Source of the DNA: Mycetocola zhadangensis
Lineage (GTDB): Bacteria; Actinomycetota; Actinomycetes; Actinomycetales; Microbacteriaceae
DNA length: 64,000 nucleotides
Direction: 5' to 3'
Assembly (NCBI RefSeq): GCF_003668565.1
Contig: NZ_RCWJ01000001.1
Span: forward strand, 434,001-498,000
The notes beneath the pieces were generated by a model that was not told the origin of the DNA, did not search any database, and was given only the letters and a program-made list of their open reading frames with translations. Position 1 is the first letter of the stretch. Each line of letters starts with the position of its first letter. Shown here piece by piece: positions 54,468 to 63,700 of the stretch. The translations under genes were made by a program, and so were the position numbers.

Positions 54468-54510
54468 CAGAGAACGGCGAAGGCCCGCCGGACAACTGTC
54501 GGACGGGCCT
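54468..54510 (-). terminator. Terminator B of the DEAD-box gene; second copy of the 36-base repeat
   Basis: Bases 54468-54503 repeat the element at 53581. Outer arms AGGCCCG (54481-54487) and CGGGCCT (54504-54510) pair, with an inner CCG...CGG stem. It lies 22 bases past the helicase stop. Confidence 0.7.
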
Positions 54511-54531
54511 CTGCTGAGCGTGCGGACGGTT

Positions 54532-56013
54532 CTACTCCGGGCGGTTGGTGCGGCGGCGAGTGCGCGTGCGGCGACGCGGCGCGCTGTTGCCGTCGTGGTG
54601 CTCGGGGCCCTGGCCGTCGTGTGTTCCTGCCGCAACAACGGGCGCTTCGTCGGTAGCGGCTGCAGCGGGTGCGGTCCGTGTGCGACCACGGCCGCGCGAG
54701 GAGTCACGCGAACCGCCCTCGCGGGGAGCGCGGCCTCCGTCACGGGAGCCACCGTCGCGCGAACCGCTCTCGCGGGCACCACGACTAGGAGCCGCGACAA
54801 GAGAGGTCGGGCGAAGGCGCCCCTTGGTGCCCTCAGGAATGTCGAGGTCTTCGAACAGGTGCGGGCTCGACGAGTACGTCTCTGTCGGCTCGGGCTGGCC
54901 GAAGTCCAGCGCCTTGTTGATGAGCGCCCACTTGTGCAGGTCGTCCCAGTCGACGAAGGTGACCGCAATGCCGGTCTTGCCCGCACGGCCGGTGCGTCCG
55001 ACGCGGTGCAGGTATGTCTTCTCGTCTTCCGGGATGGTGTGGTTGATCACGTGTGTGACGTCGTTGACGTCGATTCCGCGAGCAGCGACATCCGTTGCAA
55101 TAAGAACGTCCTTTTTACCTGCCTTGAATGCGGCCATCGCACGCTCGCGCTGCTCCTGGCCGAGGTCTCCGTGAACGGCTGCGGCGTTGAAGCCCCGGTC
55201 GTTCAGTTCCTCGACGAGCTTCGCGGCCGCCCGCTTGGTGCGGGTGAAGATGACGGTCTTGCCGCGCCCGTTGGACTGCAGGATGCGGGCGATGACCTCG
55301 TCCTTGTCCATGTTGTGCGCGCGGTAGACGAGGTGCTTGATGTTCGCCTGGGTGAGGCCCTCATCGGGGTCAGAGGCGCGGATGTGGATGGGCTTCGACA
55401 TGAACCGGCGAGCGAGGGCGACGATCGGGCCGGGCATGGTCGCCGAGAACAACATGGTGTGGCGGGTTGGAGGAGTTTTAGAGAAGAGCTTCTCGATGTC
55501 AGCCAGGAAGCCGAGGTCGAGCATCTTGTCTGCCTCGTCGAGCACCATTTCACGCACGTTCGACAGGTCGAGCAGACGCTGGTTGTTGAGGTCGATAAGG
55601 CGGCCGGGGGTTCCGACGACAACCTGCGCGCCGGCCTTGAGCTGCTCGATCTGGCCCTCGTATGCCTTGCCACCGTAGATGGAGACGATCTTCGTCGGGC
55701 GGTTGCCAGCGGCGAGCTCGATGTCTTCGGTGACCTGAACACAGAGTTCACGGGTCGGGACGACGATCAGCGCGACGACGCCGGGAGCCGGGTCGTTGCC
55801 GATGCGCTGAAGGAGGGGGAGACCGAAGCCGAAGGTCTTGCCGGTTCCCGTCTTCGCCTGGCCGATGATGTCCTGGCCGTCGAGGGCGAGGGGAATGGTC
55901 TGTTCCTGGATGGGGAAGGGCGCGAGGATGCCCTTTGCCGCGAGGGCGTCAGCCATGTCCTGGTCGACGCCGAGATCAGTAAAGTTCACTTTTATAGTTG
56001 CCTGTTCATGCAT
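54532..56013 (-). CDS. DEAD-box ATP-dependent RNA helicase
   Basis: The 493-residue product has the full set of motifs: Q motif FPIQEQT near 33, Walker A AKTGTGKT (53-60), PTREL, GTPGR, DEAD at 159-162, SAT near 190, ATDVAARGIDV near 300 and HRVGRTGRAGKTG. The last 100 residues are a basic Arg/Gly/Ser/Asp-rich tail with repeated SRDGG units (about 400-440), typical of RNA-binding extensions. It unwinds RNA in ribosome assembly or decay. The start lacks a clear ribosome site; a GTG eight codons in is possible. Confidence 0.93.
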   Translation of the reverse strand: MHEQATIKVNFTDLGVDQDMADALAAKGILAPFPIQEQTIPLALDGQDIIGQAKTGTGKTFGFGLPLLQRIGNDPAPGVVALIVVPTRELCVQVTEDIELAAGNRPTKIVSIYGGKAYEGQIEQLKAGAQVVVGTPGRLIDLNNQRLLDLSNVREMVLDEADKMLDLGFLADIEKLFSKTPPTRHTMLFSATMPGPIVALARRFMSKPIHIRASDPDEGLTQANIKHLVYRAHNMDKDEVIARILQSNGRGKTVIFTRTKRAAAKLVEELNDRGFNAAAVHGDLGQEQRERAMAAFKAGKKDVLIATDVAARGIDVNDVTHVINHTIPEDEKTYLHRVGRTGRAGKTGIAVTFVDWDDLHKWALINKALDFGQPEPTETYSSSPHLFEDLDIPEGTKGRLRPTSLVAAPSRGARESGSRDGGSRDGGRAPREGGSRDSSRGRGRTRTAPAAAATDEAPVVAAGTHDGQGPEHHDGNSAPRRRTRTRRRTNRPE

Positions 56014-56107
56014 AAAGGAGGTCTACGCCCTGCATGTTCTCCCAGGCGTAGGGTCCCGATCCGATGCCGGGACATTCCCACCCTACCTGAGCACCTATGC
56101 TGGACCC

Positions 56108-56821
56108 GTGGTTTCATGGTTTCGATCTCCCCGGCCGCGTACGCCGATGCCTCGCCTCCGGCCACGATCGAGCCAGGTCGTGTCGACGAAAGTGGACTTC
56201 GCTGAGCTCGCGCCAGACACCTCGAGCTACCTCGGGCTCGTCGCTTACCTGCAGCTCGGCTTCTTCCAATCCATCTCCATGGTCTCGGCGATCAGCGAGC
56301 TGGCAGCGAAGGAGACACTCTCAACGGCTGCCGGCTTCGCGCTCGCCAAGCACTCAGGTCTGGTCGCTGAGATCCGTCGTCGTGGCGATGACCCGACCGA
56401 GATCATGGCGCCCTATGTCTCGAGAGTTGACGACTTCCTTACGCTGACGCGCGGAGCATCCGTCAATGAAAATCTCCTGAGTATCTACATCACGCAGGGT
56501 TTCCTCGACGACTTTTTCATTCGCCTGTCCGACGGTCTGCCTCATGACCAAGGTGCGCGGTATGCGAGCCTGCTCGGAGCCGATTCGGGCTCGGCCGGGA
56601 TCGTTTCTCTCTTGACGGATGCCATCGGCGTAGACCCGAAACGCGCTCACTTTCTTGCCATGTGCGGCAGGCGGCTTCTCGGTGACACGCTCCTGCTCGC
56701 GCAGTCAGCCCTGGTGCTCGATGGGCACAGCGAATCGGAGGACGCGCGTATTGAGCCCGTCTTCACCGAACTGATCGCGACGCACACCCGGCGGATGGAC
56801 GCGCTCGGTCTCACGGCTTGA
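56108..56821 (+). CDS. Ferritin-like-fold protein
   Basis: The 237-residue product from a GTG at 56108 begins with a basic Arg/Pro stretch, then STKVDFAELAPDTSSYLGLVAYLQLGFFQSIS and ALAKHSGLVAEIRRRGDD. This matches a helical ferritin-like family found next to the helicase genes in actinobacteria. The usual Glu and ExxH iron ligands are not evident, so metal binding is doubtful. A TATGCT box six bases before the GTG suggests leaderless translation. An ATG and a GTG further in are alternative starts. Confidence 0.72.
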   Translation: MVSWFRSPRPRTPMPRLRPRSSQVVSTKVDFAELAPDTSSYLGLVAYLQLGFFQSISMVSAISELAAKETLSTAAGFALAKHSGLVAEIRRRGDDPTEIMAPYVSRVDDFLTLTRGASVNENLLSIYITQGFLDDFFIRLSDGLPHDQGARYASLLGADSGSAGIVSLLTDAIGVDPKRAHFLAMCGRRLLGDTLLLAQSALVLDGHSESEDARIEPVFTELIATHTRRMDALGLTA

Positions 56822-56861
56822 TTGCGGCGCCAAACGGCGCTGAAACGAGTGGGGCTGAAAA

Positions 56862-56901
56862 CAAAGAGGGGCCGGACGCTTGCGCGCCCAGCCCCTCTTT
56901 G
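56862..56901. terminator. Bidirectional terminator after the ferritin-like gene
   Basis: Perfect 11-bp arms CAAAGAGGGGC and GCCCCTCTTTG enclose a GC-rich loop of about 18 bases. It lies between convergent genes. Confidence 0.85.
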
Positions 56902-56914
56902 CTTGTGAAGCTTC

Positions 56915-57202
56915 TTAGCCGCCGAGGGCGATCAGTCGCTTAGTGTCTGACGTCGCTCGTGCGCGACCAAGTGCGAGGGCCACGATCGTCGAGATGACGG
57001 CTGACGCCACCAGGGTGATGACCCAAATCCAACCGCCGTCCCACGCCCAGCCGAGCCAGGTCAGGCCGAGCCAGACGACGCCGGCTGCGATCCCGCCGAC
57101 AGCGGGGACCACGGCGATGCCGTGTGTGTCACGCTGCGGAACGAGGTACCTGGCCGCCGTTCCGATCGCGAGACCGAACAGCATGACGAAGAGGAGTTCC
57201 AC
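56915..57202 (-). CDS. Small three-helix membrane protein
   Basis: The 95-residue product has three hydrophobic segments (about 2-20, 30-52 and 58-78) and the loop YLVPQRDTHGI. No family is recognised with confidence. It starts with GTG 6 bases after the DUF3107 stop, so the two form an operon. Confidence 0.7.
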   Translation of the reverse strand: MELLFVMLFGLAIGTAARYLVPQRDTHGIAVVPAVGGIAAGVVWLGLTWLGWAWDGGWIWVITLVASAVISTIVALALGRARATSDTKRLIALGG

Positions 57203-57208
57203 GGGACG

Positions 57209-57433
57209 CTAACCGACGAATCCGATGCGGCGAGTTTCTTCGCTGCCGATTTCCACGTATGCGAGGCCAGCGGTCGGGACGATGTACATCTTTCCCTTGT
57301 CATCGCTGACGGTGAAGTAGCTCTTGCCTGAGTCGAGTGCATCTGCGATGAGCTTCTCGATCTCGGCCGTTGACTGGGATGACTCGAAGCTGAGTTCACG
57401 ACCGCTGTTCGTAATACCGATACGGATTTCCAC
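57209..57433 (-). CDS. DUF3107 family protein
   Basis: The 74-residue product reads MEIRIGITNSGRELSFESSQ at the start and ends VEIGSEETRRIGFVG. This is the conserved actinobacterial DUF3107 family, predicted to bind ATP in its Pfam description. It is divergent from the helicase pair and starts with GTG after AAAGGTG. Its cellular role is unknown. Confidence 0.88.
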   Translation of the reverse strand: MEIRIGITNSGRELSFESSQSTAEIEKLIADALDSGKSYFTVSDDKGKMYIVPTAGLAYVEIGSEETRRIGFVG

Positions 57434-57571
57434 TTGGCAGCACCTTTCGTTGCGTTACGCCCAACATTACGGCAGATGATCGACGCCACTCGACTCGGAA
57501 ACACTCGCCGAGAGCGAACAGGGCGGCGCTGCGTCGTGGCGATGTCGGCGGTCGGACATAGCGTGGGTTTC

Positions 57572-60500
57572 GTGGCTATTCGGGGATTTCAGGTCGAGCG
57601 TGATGCGAGCTCCGTTGCCGACCTCGTACAGCTCGACGAATCGCAACGAGCCGTCCTCGCGCTCGAGTACTCGGCGTCTGCTGCCGTCTCGGGTGCACCA
57701 GGAAGCGGAAAGACCACGACCGTCGTCGAGCTGGTTGCCGATCGCATACTCCACAGGGAATACAGCCCAGCCGAGGTTCTCGTCCTCGCTCCGAATCGTC
57801 GCGCCGCAGCTCGGCTTCGTGACCGCCTCGCTCTTCGTGTCGGTGTCCCGACGCCGGGCCCGCTTGCCCGCACGCTGAGCTCCGTCGCCTTCTCGATCGT
57901 CGGTGCCCGAGCGGCCCTCGAGGGTTATGACCCGCCCCGGTTGCTGACCGGCGCCGAGCAAGACACCGTGATCGCTGAACTGCTGGCCGGACACGAGCTG
58001 GACGGCACCGGGCCAGCGTGGCCCGACCCGCTGGTGGCCGAGGTGCGCAGGCTGAAGGGTTTTCGAACCGAGCTGCGCGAACTGATGATGCGCACCGTGG
58101 AGGCCGGGCTTCGCCCCGCCTCACTCGAACGCCTCGGTGCTCGGTATGACCGTGAGGAATGGATCGCGGCCGCGCGTTTCATCGACGAGTACGAGCGGGT
58201 CGTTGACAGTTTCGGTACCGGATACCTCGACTCTGCCGAGCTGATCGCCCAGGCGACGGCCGAGCTCCGGCGCGGATTCGGACTGGAGGGCATTCGGCTC
58301 ATCGTCGTCGATGACCTGCAGGAGCAGGGGACAAGCGCGCTCACGCTTCTGGGTGTTCTGGCGAGGCGTGGCGTCGCGGTAGTCGCCTTCGGCGACCCAG
58401 ACGTCGCTGCCACAACCTTCCGCGGCTCGGATCCCGCTGCCCTCGGTTCACTCGGCACGACGCTGGGGGTCCCGGTGACACCCCTCACCCTGGGCACGGT
58501 CTATCGGCACGGGCCAGGTCTGCGCACCGTCGTCCAGCAGATCACCACGAGGGTCGGTGCAGCCGGAACCGTTGCCCACCGCTCAGCGCCCGCCGCGGAG
58601 ACGGAAGGCGCGGAAATCGACGAAGCCGTGATTCCGCCCGTGCTCCGCGTCGAAGCAACGTCGACGGCTGCCGAGCACCAGGCGATCGCTCGGGTCCTGC
58701 GCGAACATCACCTGTTCAACGACATCCCATGGCAGAAAATGGCGATCATTGTTCGTTCAGGGGCGACGATCCCACAACTGTCCCGGTCGCTTGCTCTGGC
58801 CGAAGTTCCCACGTCGACTCCGGCTGGAGGACGCAACATTCGCTCGGAGTTCGCATCTGGTCAGCTCATCGACGCTGTTGCGCTCGCGCTCGGCCGGATG
58901 GAACCAGAAGTCGACCTGCTCACGAGGTTGATCACCGGCCCCCTCTGTGGACTCGACCCGGTCGCTCTTCGGCGCGTTCGGCTCGCCCTTCGCCATGAAG
59001 AGATCGCGGGCGGCGGAAACCGCTCGGGCGACGAGTTGCTCGTCGACGCCATGGCCCAAGCCGGACGCTTCGCCACCATCGACTCGGCCGCTGCACGCTC
59101 GGTCGGGCGATTCGCGACAACGCTCGCCGAAGCGACAACCGCTGGCGCCGCCGGCGCGAGCGTCGAAGAGTTGTTCTGGATGTTCTGGGAGCGCAGCGGA
59201 CTCGCCCAGATCTGGTCGGCCCAGGCGTTCGGCTCCGGCCTCGCCGCCGATGAGGCCAATCGTCACCTCGACAGCGTGATGGCGTTGTTCACCGCCGCCA
59301 AACGGTTTGTCGAGCGCAACCCATCCGAACCGGCTGGGCGCTTCATTGACGAGGTGCTCGCGTCCGAGGTCCCGGAAGACTCGCTCACCCCTCAGGCCGC
59401 AAGCGACGCCGTCTTCATCGGCACTCCGAGCGGTGTCGTCGGATCAGAGTTCGACATTGTTGTTCTGGCTGGCTTGCAGGACGGTGCCTGGCCAAACCCC
59501 CAGGTGCGAGGCACACTGCTCTACCCGCAGCAGCTCAGCCAGGTGGTCGCCGGGCTTCCTGTGGCAGACCTCGACGCCCGTGCCGAGGTGCTGAGTGACG
59601 AACTGCGAATGTTCGCGCTCGCCGTGTCTCGGGCACGCCATCAGGTTGTGCTGAGCGCCGTGGTGAATGACGACGAACAACCGTCAGCGTTCCTTCGTTT
59701 CCCGGCCATTCGCAGTAGCGAGGTTCGGCAGGCGGCCAGCTCACGGCATCCGTTGTCCCTTAGGGGCATGGTCGGTGTCCTCCGCAGGCGACTCGTCACG
59801 ACAGGGGACGCGACCGCCGCGCATGCCCTGGCACGGCTCGCAGCCGAGGGTGTTCCCGGTGCCGACCCGAACGACTGGTACGGACTGCTCGACCCATCGA
59901 CAACCGAACCGCTCGTTGACCTCAGTGACCCGGATGCGCGAGTGTCCGTCTCGCCGTCCAAACTCGAGACCTTCGAGAAGTCACCGCTCGCCTGGTTCAT
60001 CGACACGATGGCAGCGGCACCCTCGGGTCTCGCCGCCGGCATCGGAACCGTTGTGCACGCCGCCATGGAGCACGCCGGGCACATCCCAGCGGCGGAACTC
60101 ACCGCGGCCGATGTGAGCGTCGAAGCGCTGTGGAAACAGATTGACGCCCACTGGTCAGAGTTGTACTTCGAATCGCCGTGGCTCGCCGAGCGGCAGCGCC
60201 GCACAACGCACAAGCTCGTCGAGGGCCTGAGCCAGTACCTCACCGACTTCCTGGCGGCCGGCAGCCAGACGGTGAGCGCTGAGGGCACCTTCGCAGTCGA
60301 ACTCGGACAGGTGAAACTGTCAGGAAAAATCGACAGGGTCGAACGGATGCCTAATGGCGACGTTGTGATCGTTGACCTCAAGACAGGCAAGAATGCGCCG
60401 ACCAAGTCCCAGGTGGCGGACAATCCGCAACTCGGCGGATACCAGCTCGCTCTCGCGGCCGACGCCATCGAGGGAACTTCCGCCGAGGACTCGTCGGGCG

Positions 60501-60727
60501 GTGCTGCCTTGCTTTATGTCTCCGGTGGCGCCAGGGGCAAGTCCTACAAAGTGCTCGCGCAAGAGGCGATGACCGCCGAACAGCGCGCGGAATTCGCCGA
60601 TCGGGTGGTGCGCGCCGGGCAGGGAATGGCCGCCGCCGAGTTCCTCGGAGTGCAGGACCTCGACGAACGAGACCCGAAAGCAGGCTTCATGTATCGCATC
60701 CACCTCGTCGCGGCGGTGTCCGCATGA
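57572..60727 (+). CDS. AdnA-like UvrD-family helicase/nuclease subunit
   Basis: From the GTG at 57572 the product has 1051 residues; a GTG at 57563 is an alternative. Walker A is GAPGSGKT (41-48). Motif II is IVVDDLQEQG (near 243), lacking the usual Glu of DExQ. A late SRARHQVVLSAVV block is helicase motif VI-like (near 688). The C-terminus holds a PD-(D/E)XK nuclease motif, GDVVIVDLKTGK (near 929). With the next gene it matches the AdnAB end-resection machine of actinobacteria. A TAGCGT box seven bases upstream suggests leaderless translation. Confidence 0.85.
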   Translation: MAIRGFQVERDASSVADLVQLDESQRAVLALEYSASAAVSGAPGSGKTTTVVELVADRILHREYSPAEVLVLAPNRRAAARLRDRLALRVGVPTPGPLARTLSSVAFSIVGARAALEGYDPPRLLTGAEQDTVIAELLAGHELDGTGPAWPDPLVAEVRRLKGFRTELRELMMRTVEAGLRPASLERLGARYDREEWIAAARFIDEYERVVDSFGTGYLDSAELIAQATAELRRGFGLEGIRLIVVDDLQEQGTSALTLLGVLARRGVAVVAFGDPDVAATTFRGSDPAALGSLGTTLGVPVTPLTLGTVYRHGPGLRTVVQQITTRVGAAGTVAHRSAPAAETEGAEIDEAVIPPVLRVEATSTAAEHQAIARVLREHHLFNDIPWQKMAIIVRSGATIPQLSRSLALAEVPTSTPAGGRNIRSEFASGQLIDAVALALGRMEPEVDLLTRLITGPLCGLDPVALRRVRLALRHEEIAGGGNRSGDELLVDAMAQAGRFATIDSAAARSVGRFATTLAEATTAGAAGASVEELFWMFWERSGLAQIWSAQAFGSGLAADEANRHLDSVMALFTAAKRFVERNPSEPAGRFIDEVLASEVPEDSLTPQAASDAVFIGTPSGVVGSEFDIVVLAGLQDGAWPNPQVRGTLLYPQQLSQVVAGLPVADLDARAEVLSDELRMFALAVSRARHQVVLSAVVNDDEQPSAFLRFPAIRSSEVRQAASSRHPLSLRGMVGVLRRRLVTTGDATAAHALARLAAEGVPGADPNDWYGLLDPSTTEPLVDLSDPDARVSVSPSKLETFEKSPLAWFIDTMAAAPSGLAAGIGTVVHAAMEHAGHIPAAELTAADVSVEALWKQIDAHWSELYFESPWLAERQRRTTHKLVEGLSQYLTDFLAAGSQTVSAEGTFAVELGQVKLSGKIDRVERMPNGDVVIVDLKTGKNAPTKSQVADNPQLGGYQLALAADAIEGTSAEDSSGGAALLYVSGGARGKSYKVLAQEAMTAEQRAEFADRVVRAGQGMAAAEFLGVQDLDERDPKAGFMYRIHLVAAVSA

Positions 60728-63700
60728 CCGCCGCTTACTCGGCGCGCGAGATCGCTGTGCTCCTCGACCTGCCTCAACCGACAGACGAGCAGGTCGCCGT
60801 GATCGAAGCGCCGCTCGCGCCAGCCCTTGTCGTCGCCGGCGCTGGCAGCGGTAAAACCGAGACAATGGCCAACCGCATCGTCTGGTTGTTGGCCAACGGC
60901 TACCTGCGTGTGCCCGAAATCCTCGGCCTGACCTTCACCCGCAAAGCCGCTGGTGAACTCGCCACCCGGGTGCGCGAACGGATCGGCCAGCTCCAGGACA
61001 AAATCGCCGAAACCGACGACGCCGTTGACATCGACGTGCTGGAAGCGCCGTCCATCGCGACGTACAACTCGTTCGCCAGCAGCCTCTTCCGTGAATACGC
61101 GCGCCTGATCGGTCGCGAGCCCGACCAGACGGTCATCACCGAGGCGTCGGCCTGGCGCCTGGCCCGTTCGATCGTCGTGGGAAGCACCGACGACCGCCTC
61201 CCCGCTCTCGACAAGAGCGTCGACCAGATCACGGCGGCCGTAATCTCGTTGAGCCATGCCCTGAGCGACAACGATATTTCCTCTCGAACGGATGCCATTC
61301 GGCACTTCTCCGAGGAATTCCACCTGATTGCATCCCTCGACATTCACGACGGCACGCGGTCAAAGCGGACGCCGTTTGCCTCGGTCACTGACGCCGTTCG
61401 AGACGTTGACGCGCTCGGCGTTCTGCTCGACCTCGCCGAAAGGTTCGCTGAAGAAAAGCAGCGCCGTGGATACATGGAGTTCAGCGACCAGGTCGCGCTG
61501 GCGCTCGAAATCTGCCGCCGAGTGCCCCGCGTGATCGAGGAGTATCGGTCCCGGTTCAAGGTGGTCATCCTCGATGAGTACCAGGACACCGCCGTCGTCC
61601 AGACCGACCTGTTGGCGATGCTGTTCGGCGGGCACGCCGTGATGGCCGTCGGCGACCCCAACCAGTCGATTTACGGCTGGCGGGGTGCATCAAGCGCGAA
61701 CCTCGCCCGTTTCTCGGAGGACTTCGGCCGTACCGAGGGGGCATCCACCTTCGCGCTCTCCACAAGCTGGCGCAACGCAGCGCGTGTCCTCGACGCGGCC
61801 AACGCCATAGTTGCACCGCTGCCCGTCTCCGCATCGGTCCCGGTTCAGCGCCTCACCTCACCGCCCTGGGCCGGCAACGGCGATGTTCGGGTACTCTTCC
61901 CCGAGACCGTCACAGACGAAGCCGACGTTGTGGCCGGGTGGCTCTCCGCCGAACTGGCGAGGCCCGCGGCCAACGGATCGAAAAGATCTGCCGCGATGCT
62001 CTGTCGATCGCTCAAAAACGTCACAGCGTTCACCGACGCGCTGTCCCGCCACCAGGTGCCCTTCCACATCCTCGGCGTCGCAGGCCTGCTCGAGCAGCCG
62101 GTCATCGTCGATCTCGTCTCTGCCCTCCGGGTGCTGAACGACCCGACGGCCGGCAGTGAACTCATCCGCCTGCTCACCGGCGCGCGCTGGCGCATCGGAG
62201 CAAAAGACATCCAGGCGCTCAGCTCGCTGGCCCGCTGGCTGGCCGACCGCGACCTGTCCCAGCAGCCGATCCCAGACGAGGTCAAGCAGAAACTTTTCGA
62301 ATCGGCGTCCTCCGATGACGGGAAGTCCATCGTTGATGCCCTCGATTTCCTTCAGAATGCCCCGGCCAGCCACAAAGCTCTGCAGCAGTTCAGCGAGACC
62401 GGCCTCGAGCGGATGCGCACAGCGTCCCGCCAGCTCACCGCGCTCCGGCGCCGCTCAGGGCTCGACCTCTACGACCTCGTCAACCTCGTGGTTCAAGAGT
62501 TCCTGCTTGACGTCGAGGTCGCGGCGAACGATCACTCACCGCTCGGCCAGCCGAGCCTCGACGAGTTCACCGAGCAGATCTCCTCCTACCTCTCGATCGA
62601 CGAGAACGGGTCGCTCGGTTCATTCCTGTCCTGGCTGGCCGATGCCGAGCAGCGCGAGAACCTCAGCCCGCGCGGCGAAGATCCTGAGCCAGGAACCGTC
62701 CAGATTCTCACCATCCATGGTTCTAAAGGACTCGAGTGGGACAGCGTCGTTGTCCCGCGCATGGTCGCTGGCGAGCTCCCTTCGCCGTTGCGCAGCAAGC
62801 GCGGTTGGACGGCGTTCGGCGAACTCCCATTCGAGTTTCGGGGCGACCGGCACGAACTTCCGACCTTCGCCTGGCGCGGAGCGGCCACCCAGGCCGACGT
62901 CGACGACGCGTACGCACAGTTCGGCGCCGACCTCGAGGCCAGAAACGACGCCGAACAGAGGCGGCTCGCCTACGTTGCCGTCACCCGTGCCAAGGACGCG
63001 CTGCTTGTCACTGGGTCGTTCTGGTCGTCCCAAAAGCAACCGCGTGGTCCCGGATCGTTCCTGCGCGAGATCGTCGACGCGGTACCCGGCTGTTGCGAAG
63101 ACCTCCCTGAGACTCCGCAGGCGGAGGAGAACCCGCTGGCCGCCGACGAGAAGTTCGTGGTCTGGCCGCTGAATCCGCTCGGAGGTCGCGCCGACGCAGT
63201 GCACGCGGCAGCAGCCGCCGTTCGTGAGGCAGATGCCGCCGCCGAAACGCCCTGGTCCGGAGACATCGATCTGCTGCTGGCCGAACGCCGGCGCCGCATG
63301 CACGCCGAGGAGTACGTGGCCATGCCCGACCGCGTCCCCGCCTCCCGTTTCAAGGACTTTGTGACGGATGCCGCGGGGCTGGCTGCCAGGTTACGTCGCC
63401 CCATCCCTGAGAAGCCCTACCGGCAGACCCGCCTGGGTACGCTCTTCCACAGCTGGGTCGAGCAGCGGTCGGGAATCGCCGGTGGCCAGGAGAGCCTCGA
63501 CGCTGAGCGGTTCGAACTCGACCTCGATCCCGACGCGGATTCGCCCTCAACCGATGGCACGCTCATGCCGGTCGAGCAGCAGGAACTCGAAGCGCTTCAG
63601 GCTCTGCAGCGAACCTTTGAACTCTCGGAGTGGGCTGACCTCAAACCGATCGACGTCGAACGTGAGATCAATTTCGTGCTTGAGGGGCAGATCATCATCT

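Noticed and set aside
54190-56205. Plus-strand open frame of 671 codons
   Set aside because: It is antisense to the DEAD-box helicase and has no recognisable domain; it arises from codon bias on the opposite strand.
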